DNA of 64,000 nucleotides from Eulemur rufifrons (Eukaryota; Chordata; Mammalia; Primates; Lemuridae): assembly GCF_041146395.1 (NCBI RefSeq), contig NC_090997.1, positions 32,343,501 to 32,407,500 of the forward strand, read 5' to 3'. The notes under the pieces are model-generated. The model was not told the DNA's origin and ran no database searches. It saw nothing but the letters and a program-made list of their open reading frames with translations. Position 1 is the stretch's first letter. Each line of letters opens with the position of its first letter. A program made the position numbers and the translations under genes. Below, piece after piece: positions 11,612 through 24,451 of the stretch.

Positions 11612-11990
11612 TTTTTTTTTTTTTTAACTTGCTCAAGTGGGTTTTCACTATTTATTTATGACATATACACCACATTCCTGATTCTCTCCAGTCAGAAATT
11701 CTTTGAAACGATGCCATAGGCCTTGGCCAGTTGGAGACTGGAATCATCTGACTCACCCATCCTGCGAATGGCCCCATAGATAGGTTTTAAAATGGCCTCT
11801 AAATCTGCCTGTATCCTTGTCAGCCTCAGCCACGTTCATCTGAATGAACGCATAGTCCTTGACATTGATGATGTGGTTGCTGGCGGAGCATTTCTGCAGC
11901 ACGTACAGGTCCACAGACTCTCCGGCGTTGTTCTGCATGTCAAGGCCTGAGCAAAGAATCACCACGAGGCTCATGAGGACCGCAGGGCCC
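11612..11990 (-). pseudogene. Processed pseudogene of ribosomal protein S21
   Basis: Read on the - strand, an ATG at 11938-11936 opens a frame starting [13 protein letters not shown] and including KCSASNHII and [15 protein letters not shown], clearly ribosomal protein S21 of the small subunit. The frame breaks after FKTY; a later segment again resembles S21, and its normal stop is at 11694-11692. Start to stop spans 247 nt against the 252 expected for an 83-residue protein, so a net 5-nt deletion explains the frameshift. There are no introns. A 3'-UTR-like tail with AATAAA follows, ending in a poly(A) tract (T-run on the + strand near 11611-11625). These are the marks of L1-mediated retrocopying. 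A clear target-site duplication was not found. It is non-functional. Confidence 0.9.
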
Positions 11991-12189
11991 TCGCCCCTAT
12001 CCCTGTGCGATCTCTACTTTGTACACCACCGTGGATATATCATTTTTATCTTCTCTTCATCCTTCCTTCCCCTTCCCCTACACCCAGATTAAAACTAGTG
12101 CAGAAGAACTTGTCCTAAACTTATAGTGCCCTGGATGTATTGGCATATGCTTTCTTTGATAATGTTTGTATTAAAAAAATTTTTTTTAA

Positions 12190-12485
12190 ATATTTATGTA
12201 TTTTTTAGTCAGGGTCTTCCTCTGTCACCCAGACTAGATTGCAGTGGCATCATCCCAGCTCACTGCAACCTCAAACTCCTAGACTCGAGTGACCTTCCTG
12301 CCTCAGCCTCCCAAGTAGCTGTGTCTACAGGTATACGCCACCGCACATGGCTAATTTTTCTATTTTTTGTAGAGATGGGGTCTTGCTCTTGCTCAGGCTG
12401 GTCTCCAACTCCTGGCTTCAAGTTATCCTCTCGCCTTGGCCTCCCAAAATGCTAGCATGGCAGATATGAGCCACTGCACCTGGCC
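12190..12485 (-). mobile_element. Alu dimer, antisense
   Basis: Both arms are readable: CTCTGTCACCCAGACTAG in the first, and a GTAGAGATGGGGTCTTGCTC block in the second, ending GCACCTGGCC. It is moderately diverged. Confidence 0.92.
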
Positions 12486-15280
12486 TAAAAAATATTTTTA
12501 AATACATAAAAACTCCCAAGAAAATTTTCAGAATCTGTTTCTTTCTTAATTATACATATAAAATGGTTAAGATGGTAAATTTTATGTGTATTTCACTGCA
12601 ATTAAAAAATTAATACATTTTAAAATGTAGACATATATAATTTCATCTTCATAATCTATCTAGTTTTAGTGAATTGAAAATGATTTTATTCTATTTAATC
12701 CTTAATTCATCTGGTAGAATGTGACTGAAAACAATAAAATCTGACCAGAAAGTAAAAAATGTTCAGCGATGAAAGGATGAGGTGTTTCTCCACTTACATG
12801 AGAAGCATCCATATTCTATTTTTTAAAATGTATGCACCAGTATGTAGTAGATGAACCCCTGGCCTTGGGAGTTTCAACTCTCTCTGAATTGCTGCCTTCT
12901 AATAGATGGATGTTCCAGCTTTTAGAGTTCCCTCTTTCTAGGTTTATGGCCTCCTTACTACCAGCCTGGACTTAAACTATCACTGCATTTAACATTCTTA
13001 GCCGTGGATCTGGAGAGATAAAGAAGGACTCTTTCTGATAGCAATGATAAATAGTTTTGACATATTGCTTCAAAAGTATCCTGAACGGTTTTATGTGTGG
13101 ATTATAAAAACAAGTCTCATGACTTCATAGCTATGTGAACATCTTTAGAATCTGATGAGAACATTGATAGCAGTGGATATAATAATCTTATAGAGACCAC
13201 TATGTATTCTTTGTTTTTTTCCCTCTATGTCCAGTGCTCTTGAGACCTTTTATCATTTGAAACCTTTCCCTTTTAGATTCATAGGCTGTAGAGCTTTGAG
13301 CAGATGTTCACCTGAATTCAGTTTCCTGACTATACCATCTGATTTCTTCATCCCCACTCACACTTAGTCCTCCTCTCTTTACTGTATAAAGCATACTGTA
13401 GAACTAGTTGTTGCTGTTCTAGCCACTATGATATTTGGTGTGACTTAAGAGTGAGGCTGAAAAAAGTAACATTAAGAGGGATTTTGGTCTGACAGTTTGG
13501 TTGTTCTTGAGTAGATTAAATACTACCATCATTTTGTGTCTGTTTCATTTTATAGTGAACTATCGATGACAGTTATCATGGCCTTGTCAACACACTGCTG
13601 TAAGCTTCTGTTCATTACTAAATGTGTGGGATAGTCTAGATCCTAAGGGGCCAAATGAATAGGCAAAGGGTGGACAGATACAGAAATATTAATAGCTGTG
13701 TTTTTCCTATTCAGAAGTTAGACTACAGCCCAGTTTTTAATGACTATGGTAATATTAGTATTTTATAAAAATTTCGCTACTATAGGTTCATTCCTGATCT
13801 TCGTATTGCTCATCCTAATTGCTGATAAGTGGTGCTGTACTGATTAAATAAGTACATTCGTTTTTAGTGTCATATCTGGGTATAATTTACTATCTGAAAG
13901 ATTTTCTATAATGCTCACAAAGTGTTAAAGTGGAATACCTTCCCAGAGTATCAAAACACTATATGTTGACATGAAAGTCTAATTTATTTGAGTTAGTTAA
14001 GATAGAATAAGTAAAATTGAACATGTAAATTACCTCCTCCATTTTGTGGTGGGCAATCCAATTGTGTAAGTTGTCTTGTCAGTCCTGATGCTTGGCCCAT
14101 AACAGTTACACAAAATATTTGTGGAATTTGGTATTCTTAGTAAAGGACTATGTATATAAAATGTGAGAAATAAACATAATTATATAAAAATGTTTTTAAG
14201 GCTTTCTTTAGAAAGGATACTTTTTTTGGTCAAACTGCTGAGCAGGTGACCGATGGCTAGCTCAGGAAGGACAGAAACCTTCAGTGCAGCATCTAAAAAC
14301 TTTTAATTCTATTTCATGAACCCCCCTTGTTAATAATGGGATATGGAGATTTTAATCAAAGGATCATTCTCTTGAGATGAAAGTAAGCTTAAAAGGCAGT
14401 TAGACTGAAATAGGATGGTTGTTGTCAATCCCTATACACTCATGATGTGTTTTTAAAAGTTTATATATACGTATATTGTGTATATATGTATATATATTTA
14501 TGTATGTGTATGTTATTTAGAGAGATACATTGAAAGATTTCTGGGAGGAAATCTTTGGATTGAATGCAACAACTTTTAGGATGCCTGCAGTATATCGGCA
14601 TGCAGAAGGGTTGGAAGGAATATAAAAATGATGAAAACAACTGACCCTCAAGAATCTTAACATTCAGAAAGAATGAGTGATTGAACAGGGACAATATAAT
14701 AAATAACTTTAGCAAAAGGCAGATATGATATAAGAGACAGAGGTTTAGAGAAATGAGAGGTATGTTGAGATTATTAGGAAAGTCTTCACGGAGGTTGTTT
14801 ACATCTGACATAAGCTTTGAAAGATTTTTAGAAAGGAAAAAGAAGGGAAACAGACAGAGAAGGATAGCATGAAAAGAATTGAAATTGTGAGCCATATTTT
14901 GACAATAGTCAATAATCCAATTTAACTGAGTGTCAGATAATAGAGTATAAGACAATAAAAATAATATTGAGAGAATCTTAAATTTCATGATAAACAGTGG
15001 ATTGTTTCTAACTTTAAGTGGGGAAGCATATTGATTTGAGTGATGCTCTAGTCAGATGATATCCTGGCTGCAGTATGTAAGATGGATTAAAGGGAGGTGA
15101 GGCCAGAAGAAGAGAAACTAGCTGAGAGACTATAAGCAAAGATGATTGAGACTTGATGTAGAATCCTATTTATAAAAGTAGATTTGCCAGCATCTGCTTC
15201 TAAAAGAATGATTAAAAGACTTTTCTACTTTGCTTTTTAACAAATAGCCTTGCCATACTCCAAGGACAGCTGTATCAGTT

Positions 15281-15365
15281 CATGCATTTATTCGCTCAGT
15301 ATTTACTGAGCAGTCACTATATGTCCAGCACTTGTGATATAGTAATAAATAAATTTCCTGCCTTA
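15281..15365 (-). repeat. L2 fragment, antisense
   Basis: CAGTATTTACTGAGCAGTCA followed by CTATATGTCCAGCACTTG resembles the reverse of the L2 3' end. Confidence 0.55.
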
Positions 15366-16321
15366 ACATGAGAATGTATATATACATTTCAAGCACATAT
15401 GGTTCTTTGCCAATAAAAGGTGTGATGATTATCACTGCCATTACTTTATGTTAGCCAAAAGCCTAAAATGTCATTATTTTGCCAACTCTTTGTATTTTAT
15501 CTCCTGAAAGATTTTTTTTTTAAACTGATTTTTAGACTTTATAGCATTGGTAAAAGTTTAAAGACTTAGTACTTTGTTTTTAATGTCAAGTATGCATTTA
15601 CAACAATGACAAAAAGGATAATAGTAAAAACAACATAAAAGAAGCAATGTCTATTTCAGATATATTGGTGATTTATGGACATTGCATTGCATCTAACAGA
15701 TCCCCCCCAATTCCTCTTCGCCCCCCTACCAATAGGTGGGTTTTTGTGACAGGACCACATTCCCAGAAGCAACAGTTTTCAAACTATATAAGAAAACTGC
15801 CACTACTGGTTATTCTGATTTAGCAGATCTGGGATGGGCCCCTAAAGTTTGTATGTTTAACACACAGACTCTAGGGAGATGAAATACAGCAAGAATATAT
15901 TCTTCTACCATTTTCTCTACTTCTCAACTACTAATCTTGTTCAGGCCACACTTTATTATTCTACCTAGTAGATACTAGTACATTGTCCCTATTTTTTCTT
16001 ACTATACCTTAGGACCTTTATTGCTTTAGCATTGTAGACTTTAAATTTTGGGAACTACTAGAAGAAAGAGCAGTACTTTCTTCATAGTTGATTTAAAAAC
16101 ATCTAGAGAAAGATCTATTTGAGTTTCTGCTAATCTTCTGATCTCTGGAAGATTAAAAGTGGTTTGTATAATCATGGTTCCTTGTAGTCACATAAAATAG
16201 AGTTTAGGACTTTCTGCTTTTCTGTAAGCTCATACCCATTGTTTTCAGAAAACTGGGACTTTTTCTCTTCATTCATAGCTATGGATTAAAGTCCTCACCT
16301 TCATTAAAAAGGTCCATTTAA

Positions 16322-16610
16322 CACATTAACTGCCATGAGAGTTGTATTTAACTCACTCTAGTTTTGGGGCTGTGTGAAGCATATATATAAAACCTTACTT
16401 GTTGATGTCTTTATTGTTACAACTAATTTTAGCAATTTAATTCTAAAAATGGTGGATTAAAGGAATAGAAGTCAATCAATTTCATTTTTCTATTTATGTT
16501 TACCTTTAAATTGCACTTGCAGTTTTTATTCCATTTTCATAATAAAACACTGTGGCCCCAAGGAAAAGTTTCTGGGTTTTTTTTTGTGTGTGTGTGTGGC
16601 AGTTAATGTG
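16322..16610. mobile_element. piggyBac-type miniature transposon
   Basis: The 289-bp element is bounded by TTAA on both sides (16318-16321 and 16611-16614). Its first 14 bases, CACATTAACTGCCA, are the exact inverse complement of its last 14. TTAA duplication is the hallmark of piggyBac transposases. The interior is AT-rich and non-coding, with a (GT)n tract near the right end, so it is nonautonomous and needed a transposase supplied in trans. The perfect ends suggest an insertion young enough to keep them. It lies in a SMAP1 intron. Confidence 0.85.
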
Positions 16611-17611
16611 TTAAATGACAAATGAACAGTGCAGGTACTTTATTAAGCATGTTCTTTGCTGCTTTTATGTTCATTTTTTATTGCTATCCCCTTTGTAATT
16701 GTTGTATTTCTAAGTTCTCAAAGATGTTCAGAGTTTAAATTTTCTTTAGCCCCATTTCTTTGTTGATTTTAGGGAAAGGTCGGAAAATGAGTTTGATATT
16801 TATTTTCCACAACCAGGCTGTTTTGAGTTCCCTGGAAACCAAGTAGAAGCCAATAAGGTCCATAAAGGAGTAAAGGGATACCCTTTAAACTAATTTCAGA
16901 AGACTCAAGAATGTTGAGAATTCTCTTTGAAACAAAAGCAAATCAAGAGCAGATTGTGGATTTGAATTTAGATCTGTTTTGTTAGTTGAAAAAAATATAT
17001 GTCTCCAGACTAAATAGCTAACAGTGACCTTGTAGATTTGTGATTTGCTGCTGAAGAATCACCAACAGCAGGTATTTCTTTTCGTTCCCATTTCTCCATT
17101 ATTTTCCACTTTCCCCCTCTTTCTAAATCCTATTTTTAAATATTCTGGTAATTTCAGTTACTCAGGTGTATCAAATCTTGTTTTTAATGAAAGTCTGTTG
17201 CTGTGGTTTTTCATATCATGCTGTTTTGCCACATACAAATGTATTTGTAAACAAGATGTTAATAGAATAGAGAGGGTTATAATAGGAATTGGTATTTAGG
17301 AGACACTCCTGGCTTTGAGGTAGATGTTGAGGTGGAGAGGTTTGTTTGTCAGACCTGCTTTGCTCAGTTATCTGTCTTGCTTCTTGGCTTTCTGTCCCTC
17401 TTTTCTTCAGAGGAGGAGGTGGAGCTGGGCTGGAAGATGTTAGATTTTTGGTAATGGAAGACTTGTCCCTATAGAGTGTTGGCATTCCTCAAACTGGATG
17501 GGGATATATATTTACTGCTAAAGTATGATCATGGTAGTCTTTTTATTTCCTGTTTATAGGAAACTGTGCTAATAACATTTCCCCAGTTATAAAATTTTCT
17601 ACCGTGTTATT

Positions 17612-17950
17612 TTTTAAATAATAGGTTTATTGAGGTATAATTAGCATATTATAAAAGTCACCCATTAAAATGTACTATTCAGTGGTTTTTCTTACATTAG
17701 CAATTGCATAGCCATTACCACTGTCCGGTTTTAGAACACTTTCATCAACCTGAAAAGAAACCTTATAGCTGTTAGTAGTGACTCTCCATTTCTCCCTCCC
17801 ACAGCTCCTGTCAACCACTCATCTTTGTCTCAGTGGATTCACCTATTCTAGACATTTCATATAATGTTATCATATAATATGTGGTCTTTTTTGACTAGCC
17901 TCTTTCACTCAGCATAATATTTTCAAGGCTCATCCATGTTATAACATGAC
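17612..17950 (-). mobile_element. Old L1M 3' region, antisense
   Basis: TTTATTGAGGTATAATTAGC, GTACTATTCAGTGGTTTTT, CCATTACCACTGTCC and TTTCACTCAGCATAATATTT, in order, are the standard antisense L1M signatures. Confidence 0.8.
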
Positions 17951-19040
17951 AGTACCTTATTTTCTTGGATTTTCTTTTGCTATTTTTGCAATTATGGAAC
18001 AAAGAAATGGTCATTTGCTCATCAACATAAATATTAAGAGAGAAAATCTATATTTTGTCATGTGTTTGGAGCTGAAGATATGATTAAGGATGAGATGTTG
18101 GAGCCATGTTGACTACAGAATGTTATGAATAAGTAAAAATATAAAAAATGAACTCAAATCCTCCTTGTGTTTATATTTATATGTTTAAAGAATATCTACC
18201 CTTGGTTAAGTAAACTTGAGCTAGGATACACACTAAATAGTAATTTACCAAAGACAATATATCTATTGGATGTATCAATAGAGATATTGTTTATAGGTTT
18301 TCAGGTCATTTTTCTATAGTAAAATGTAAGGAAACAGTCATAATTGATGTTATTGTGAATTTTATACAGAAGAGAAGGAAGAAAACTCTTGATTTGATGG
18401 TAATAGGTATGATTTGCCTTGGTACAGAGACTAGAGAAAAATTGCGAAAACTTTATTTATTATTCAAGGTAATTGGAGCAAATGAGAGAGGAACTTCTGT
18501 CTAGGACAATCTAGCAGATTTTTTTCCCCATTTAATAATACAGAGTGAGTTAATTCACTTTCCTTATAGTAGGCATTATTTAGAAGCCTGGTTTTCACCA
18601 CAGTGGAAGAATTCTTAAGTAAGTGTTTAAATCCCCAGACTCTTCTTTTTAAATAGGCTAAACTATCATACGTAAATGAGCAATCAGTACAACCAGTAAC
18701 TGTTGTTCAAGGGGATAATCAATAGCTGCTGGATTTAGACCTGGTAAAGTCTGAAGTTTGATTTCTCTATCCTTTTCCTCAGTAAAACCAGTATTACAAA
18801 ATACCACTCTAGGTAGCACTTGAAATTCCTGTTGCGATTTCCCGCCTTCACCGCCCATCCACATTTTTTGAAGGTGTCCTATTTTTAAAGAGAAAATTAA
18901 GAAGATTTTTAAAAATTTTGTAATTGTATTATGAGTATATATCTATCTGAAAGTGACATTTTGTAACTTCATAGAGATTTTATTTTACAAGTTAAATTAG
19001 TTTTTAAAAATTTCTTAACCTTTTTATTTATGTAATGTAA

Positions 19041-19640
19041 ATCTTAAATTTAAAGGTCACTGAATTTTTGCCAATTTATATACTTGTGTAACCAACACAC
19101 AGATCACCATACAAAACATTACTAGCACCTCTGCACTCTTTGTCCTCCTACTCAGTATTCTCCCAAAGTTAATTACTATTCAGATTTCTATCAACATAGA
19201 TAAATTTTGTATATTTTTGAATTTCATGTAAGTGGAATCATACAGTGCTACTTTTTCTGTGTCTGGTTTCTTTTGCTTATCATTGTGTCTGTGAAATTCA
19301 TCCATGTTATTGCATGTTCATTTCTTATTGCTGAGTGTTATTCTATTGTCTACATATGCCATACTTTATTTTTCCATTCTGCTGTTTGTGGACATTTGAG
19401 TAGTTTCTGGCTTAGGATTTTGATGAATAAAGCTGCTATGAACATTCTTGTACATGTGTTTTTGTAAACTTGTACAATTATTTCATTATATATATATGTA
19501 TACCTAAGAATGGAAATGCTGAGTCATAGGGTATGTGTATATCTAGCTTTAGTCCTTCCTCCAAAGTTTTCTAGGGCGATTATATCATTTTATATTCCCT
19601 TGAGGACTGTATGACAGTTACAACTGCTTTGCATTTTTTA
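19041..19640 (-). mobile_element. Old L1M fragment, antisense
   Basis: Signatures in order are ACCAACACACAGATCACC, TGTAAGTGGAATCATACAG, ATAAAGCTGCTATGAACATT and GGAAATGCTGAGTCATAGGG. Confidence 0.78.
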
Positions 19641-20428
19641 CCAAAACTTAGTATTGTCATTTAAAAAAAAAACTATTGTTTTTTCTAGTTGATGCTAATC
19701 AAGGGTACATTGTGTCCTGGTAGTTGAGAGGTTATCTTAAATGAGTAAATAATTTAATTAGCTTGAAACAATTTTGACTACATGAAAGTTCTTTCAGCCA
19801 TGATGGTTAGCTATGTTCTTACTATTTTACCTAGTTTTAAAAAGAAAGAATGGAGTAACTAAAATAAGAATTATTGTCTTACAGAAAGCAATAACAAGAT
19901 GATAGTAACCTTACTTTGTTAGTTAAATAACTGTATACTAAAATGCCCACAAGCCTAAAAGATGGAACCAGCCAAAGTTGTAATAGCTTTTTAATACTTG
20001 CTTACTATTAAAGTAACTGTGATGATAAAGAATGTATACGTAGTGGCAGAAAACCATATTTTACGTTCTATTACAGGCTTGCAGTAAATTGGAAACATTT
20101 TTTTTCCTTCGTGGAATTTCTAAAATGTTTTTGCAACCATTTAAAGCTTTATTGCAAGTGAGGCAATAAAAAGGGAAGAAATCCAATTACTTTATGTGCA
20201 AAGCTCTCATTTCTTATTTAATGAAAGAAAGGCTTTTGTTCAGTAAGCATGCAAGCTTTACAGTTCTTAGTAAATTAGAAATTTCCTTAAATAGGAAATT
20301 AAGAAAATTCTTCCTCCATAAATGCTTTGATAGAAGGTAATTTTACTAAGTTAAAGTTTGTATTTATGGGTGTTGCAACCAAGGTGGAAGGGTCAACAGT
20401 AAGATTAGATGAGTCATTGAAGGTAATA

Positions 20429-20690
20429 AAAATAGCAAGCACTTACCTTGTGTGCTTAACATATGCCAGGCATTGTTCTAAGCCCATTACATATATTATT
20501 TCATAGTCCTCACAATAGCTCTGTGAGGTTGATGCTTTTATTCTTATTTATGGTGAGAACTTGAAAGACAGAGGTTTGGCAATTTATTCATGGTCACACC
20601 GCTATTGAGTAGTGGCCAAGCTGAGAATTGAATACAAGCAGTCTGCCTTCAGAGTATGTACTCTTAGCCAATATGCTGTATAGCCTCTCA
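20429..20690 (+). repeat. MIR element, nearly full length
   Basis: It follows the MIR consensus from a GCCAGGCATTGTTCTAAGC core through CTCACAATAGCTCTGTGAGG and GTCACACCGCTATTGAGTAG to CAGTCTGCCTTCAGAG. It is well preserved for so old a SINE. Confidence 0.85.
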
Positions 20691-20779
20691 GTATATTACT
20701 ATGCCATACAAAAGTGGGGAGGGGAAATAAAGAAGGAAGAAAAGGTAAGGGCAAAGAATCATTTCTTTATCTTTGATTT

Positions 20780-21720
20780 TCTGCAATTTGAATATGGTAT
20801 GCTTAGGTGTAGTTTTTTGGACATTTGCCCTGCTTAGTGTTTTCTGAGCTTCCTAAACTTGTGGATTGATATCCAGTATTAATTTGTGAGAAATTCTGTC
20901 ATATTGTTCCAGACACTTCATATGTTCCATTCTCTCTTGTCCTTCTGGTATTTTCATTACATGTATGTTGCACTCTTTCAGTTGTCCCACAGTTCTTGGA
21001 TATTCTGTCCCATTTTTTTTTTTTTTTCAGTCTTTTTTGTTCTTTGCTTTTCTTCTGTTTTGGAAGTTTCTATTGTCATATCCTCAAGCTCAGAGATTCT
21101 TTCCTTAGCTGCATCCGGTCTACTAATGAGGCTATCAGAAGCATTCCTCATTTCTAATTTGTAGCGTTTCTTTTTGATTTTTCCTTAGAATTTCCATCTC
21201 TACTTACATTACTCATCCATTATTGCATGTTGTCTACTTTTTCTATGAGAGCCGTTAGCATATTAAGCATAGCTGTTTTAAATTCACAATCTGACAATTC
21301 TAACATCCCTGCAGTATCAGAATATGGTTATGATGCTTGGTCTGTCTCTACAAACTATATGATTTGCCTTTTAATATGTCTTATAATTTTTTATTGAAAG
21401 ATGGACATAATGTACTGAGTGAAAGGAACTTGAGATAAATAAGACCTTAGTAATATGGTGGTGGTAATGTGTTGGGGAGGGGAAGTGTTCTATAGTCCTA
21501 TGATTAAGTCTCAGTCTTTTAGTGAACCTGTGCCCCTGGGCTATGAACTTTACAAGTGCCTCTGTCCTGCATCTCCTTAGGTGGGACAAGATGGCTGGAG
21601 GGACTGGAATTGGGTATTTCCCTTCCTCTGGGTAGTTAAGCTCTGGGCTGTCTTTGAATTCTCTTTTTATAGTAGAACATATGATGTACAATCCAACAGC
21701 TTTTGAATAACTCATTTGAA
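20780..21720 (-). mobile_element. Old L1 (L1M/HAL1-type) ORF1-region fragment, antisense
   Basis: The stretch CTTTCAGTTGTCCCACAG, ATCCTCAAGCTCAGAGATTC and AGAATTTCCATCTC is the reverse of an L1 ORF1 coiled-coil region. The + strand open frame at 20886-21164 is its shadow. Confidence 0.65.
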
Positions 21721-22529
21721 TTTTTGCTAAAAATTTTAGTGAAGATTTAACCTACTATGAAGATTTCAATAGGCACCCAGACGAGATAGTATTCTGGGAA
21801 TTTTATGTTGCTGAATAACTTGTTAGAAAACATATTTCAAATATCAAGTTCTACTGAGGCAGTAGATTAGTGTTAATTGTCCTAAAGCATTGCTCTGACC
21901 ATGTCACAGCCACATAACTTCATGCTAACAGTGGTCAAATTTTTCTTCCTTGGTATAATTCGTATGCACAGCACACTTCCCCAGGAGTAATGTCTTTCTT
22001 TTCTCTGTCCCTCCCCCTTGAAAATCAGTGGCCTATCTGAATACTAGTTCTAATTGGCTATTTAGGTGCTTCCACCTTGTAAAATGAAATAGAATAAAAA
22101 TATTCAGATTTATCTTTTATTACTTCCTTATATGTAGACCTATAGTCAGATATACCTCCTACCCTAGTTCCTTTCCCACTAACCCATACTCAGTTTTCTT
22201 CACATGGTGTCTTTGCCAACTCCTCCCTATTGGACTCCTTCCTATTCTCCTGTACTTCTGAAGTTAATGTCGTTACCTTTTTAAAATCTTAATCAACCCA
22301 CGACCTTTGAACTTAAAAGACTCCCGTACCTTTCATGTGGTTTTTATATTCTACCTTGAGTTAAAATTATTTGCATACTTGCTGCCCTGACCGTCTGTCA
22401 GATTGAGATTTTATTTTTATTGCATTTTCCCTTTATATCATTGGAAGAATATGCATGCATCATTAAGCATTGGGTAAATATTTATTTTTAAATCTAATTT
22501 GTGATAAATAGAAATTATTCAGCAAAAGG

Positions 22530-22680
22530 CATCATGGTGCAGGGGAAGAAGCCCTGTTAGGAGATTAACCTTTGTGACTATAGCCACTTACAGAGCCTTT
22601 GGACAAATTATGTCACTTTAATATCCTTAACTTTAAAATGAAAGAGTTGAACATAATAGATTCTAAGAATGTTAAAGGAA
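22530..22680 (-). repeat. MIR fragment, antisense
   Basis: The pattern 'CACTTA...TTTGGACAAATTATGTCACT...CTTTAAAATGAAAGAG' is the reverse MIR core, degenerate. Confidence 0.5.
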
Positions 22681-23478
22681 ACTGATTATAGGTAAACTAG
22701 TTAAATTACAATTCGAGATGTAGTCAATTTTTAAAGAAAATTTTGAATAAGTACCTCTAGAACTTAGAAAGTTATATAGCTTCCCTATTCTTATGTATTT
22801 ATGCTACCGAGCTGTTAAAGAATAGTGAATTACATTATAGAGGATCAGCTATTGTGTCTGTTATTTAAAGGGATAGGAAATGGTGCTAAATGTAGGAGCT
22901 GGAAACTAAATAGTTTTTGATTCAATTATATTCTGTGGAGTAGCATTATGAATCACAAAAAGATTCAGTAGTGAAGCTTCTGCTAATAAAATCTTTAATA
23001 ATTTGAATGAGACATCTGCTGAATATGAATCTAAGGAAATTACATTTTATAAAATTGCTTTCTCTAAGTAGACCTATGTTCTAGCTTGTTAGAAAATTTT
23101 GTATAATAAATTATAAATCACCTAATTTTATCCACTCACAGTCAACTGCATTCCTCACTTATTAAAAGGCATATTCCCTAAGTGATGTTTTTAGTAGCAG
23201 GAGAATTTAAAGTGGAATGATTCTGTGCATACTGCTGGCTATGTCTAAGCTCAATGTGAAATATCAAAATGGTGACAGTTATATGAGGGAAGATGTGGTC
23301 ATCACGGTCTTGATTTACTGTTATCACACTTTAATAGTCCCTGCCCATAAATCCTAACAAGAGAATAGCACTTTTATTCTTGAATCTTCTAAAATTTTGC
23401 TTTAAGATATTACATACTTTGTATTTACATGATAGCTATATTTCAAATATCTTAAATAATTTTATCTTGTTATTCTTT

Positions 23479-23754
23479 GCAAGGTACAACAAAATTATTG
23501 TGCTATAAGACAAAGGTACAAATGAATAGTTTCTATATTCATATATTTGTTGTTTGAAGTTTACTACCTTTATATCTTGAAAATATTTGATAAATACGAC
23601 ATCTTGTGTTACAGGCAAACCTGGAAAAAATCCAACATGTTCTTAAAGATTTTTTCATTTTAGAAGAGCTTGTCAGAAAGGCATAATCTATTATACACAT
23701 TTATTTGTTAACCAAAGTGTTTAATTGGAATATATTTTGGAAATCTGCTTATAG
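23479..23754 (+). repeat. Local direct duplication, copy A
   Basis: About 270 bp starting GCAAGGTACAACA recur 1.06 kb downstream at 24538-24798 in the same orientation. Long identical blocks include CTTGAAAATATTTGATAAAT, GATTTTTTCATTTTAGAAG and CAAAGTGTTTAATT. By eye the copies are roughly 80-85% alike, with small indels. I do not recognise the sequence as a known repeat family. Confidence 0.85.
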
Positions 23755-24451
23755 TTCTTTTCTGAACATTAACATTGGTGATGTGTGTTATAAATAAAGA
23801 AGAAAGCAACAAGTATGCTTTGCTGTAACCAAGAAACTAAATAGACTTCAGAGTAGCCTTGAGAAGACAGGGTTTTTAGTGTGAACACAGAGTACTGCTG
23901 CTCTCGTGTTGATTAATCCAGGCTAAAGGCTATCACCTTGCCTTGTTGCTATGGATATTGTAATGAGGGACAAGAAGAAAATTATTCTGAATTTCCTATC
24001 TTATTTCATGAGATTTGATTTTAATAATTTTAAATGTTTGATTTTTGAAATGCTGGATTATACAATGTGACAAAGCAAAGAGATTTATTTCAACTGTGCT
24101 TTCTAGTCCAATATCTGAGGCTATCCATGATCTTCCTTCTCAGTCAAAAACTGGGTAGCTGTCTCGTCAGCTTTTACAATATGGCAGTGTTAGGCAGCCC
24201 TAGCAGTGGACATGATTTAATGGCTGGAAGTAGTCCTTTTTTGAAATAAACTTTGATCCCTGTATTTAATGGTGATAATATTGGGCATAAGTGTGCAATA
24301 TAATGGAATAAAATACAACACATGGGTATTTTTTTGATTTTTTTGAAGATTGAGTATGTATATCTGTTTTAGAGGATTACATATTTTAGGTTGTTTTGAA
24401 CCCTTATAATGGCAGAATATATGCAAAGATTTTTTTGTTTTAGCCTTTGTC

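Noticed and set aside
14461..14988. 175-residue - strand open frame
   Set aside because: It ends in an AT microsatellite, is rich in Phe/Leu/Ile from AT bias, and shows no family resemblance.
20715..20745. Purine-rich AAGAAGGAAGAAAAGGTAAG resembling the SMAP1 Lys/Glu-rich exon with a donor
   Set aside because: The frame has a nearby stop (TAA), no acceptor fits, and the expected neighbouring residues are missing.
23600..23685. Exon-like stretch after TTACAG reading ANLEKIQHVLKDFF
   Set aside because: Only about 30 codons, stop on both sides, no matching SMAP1 segment, and the same stretch is altered in the duplicate copy.
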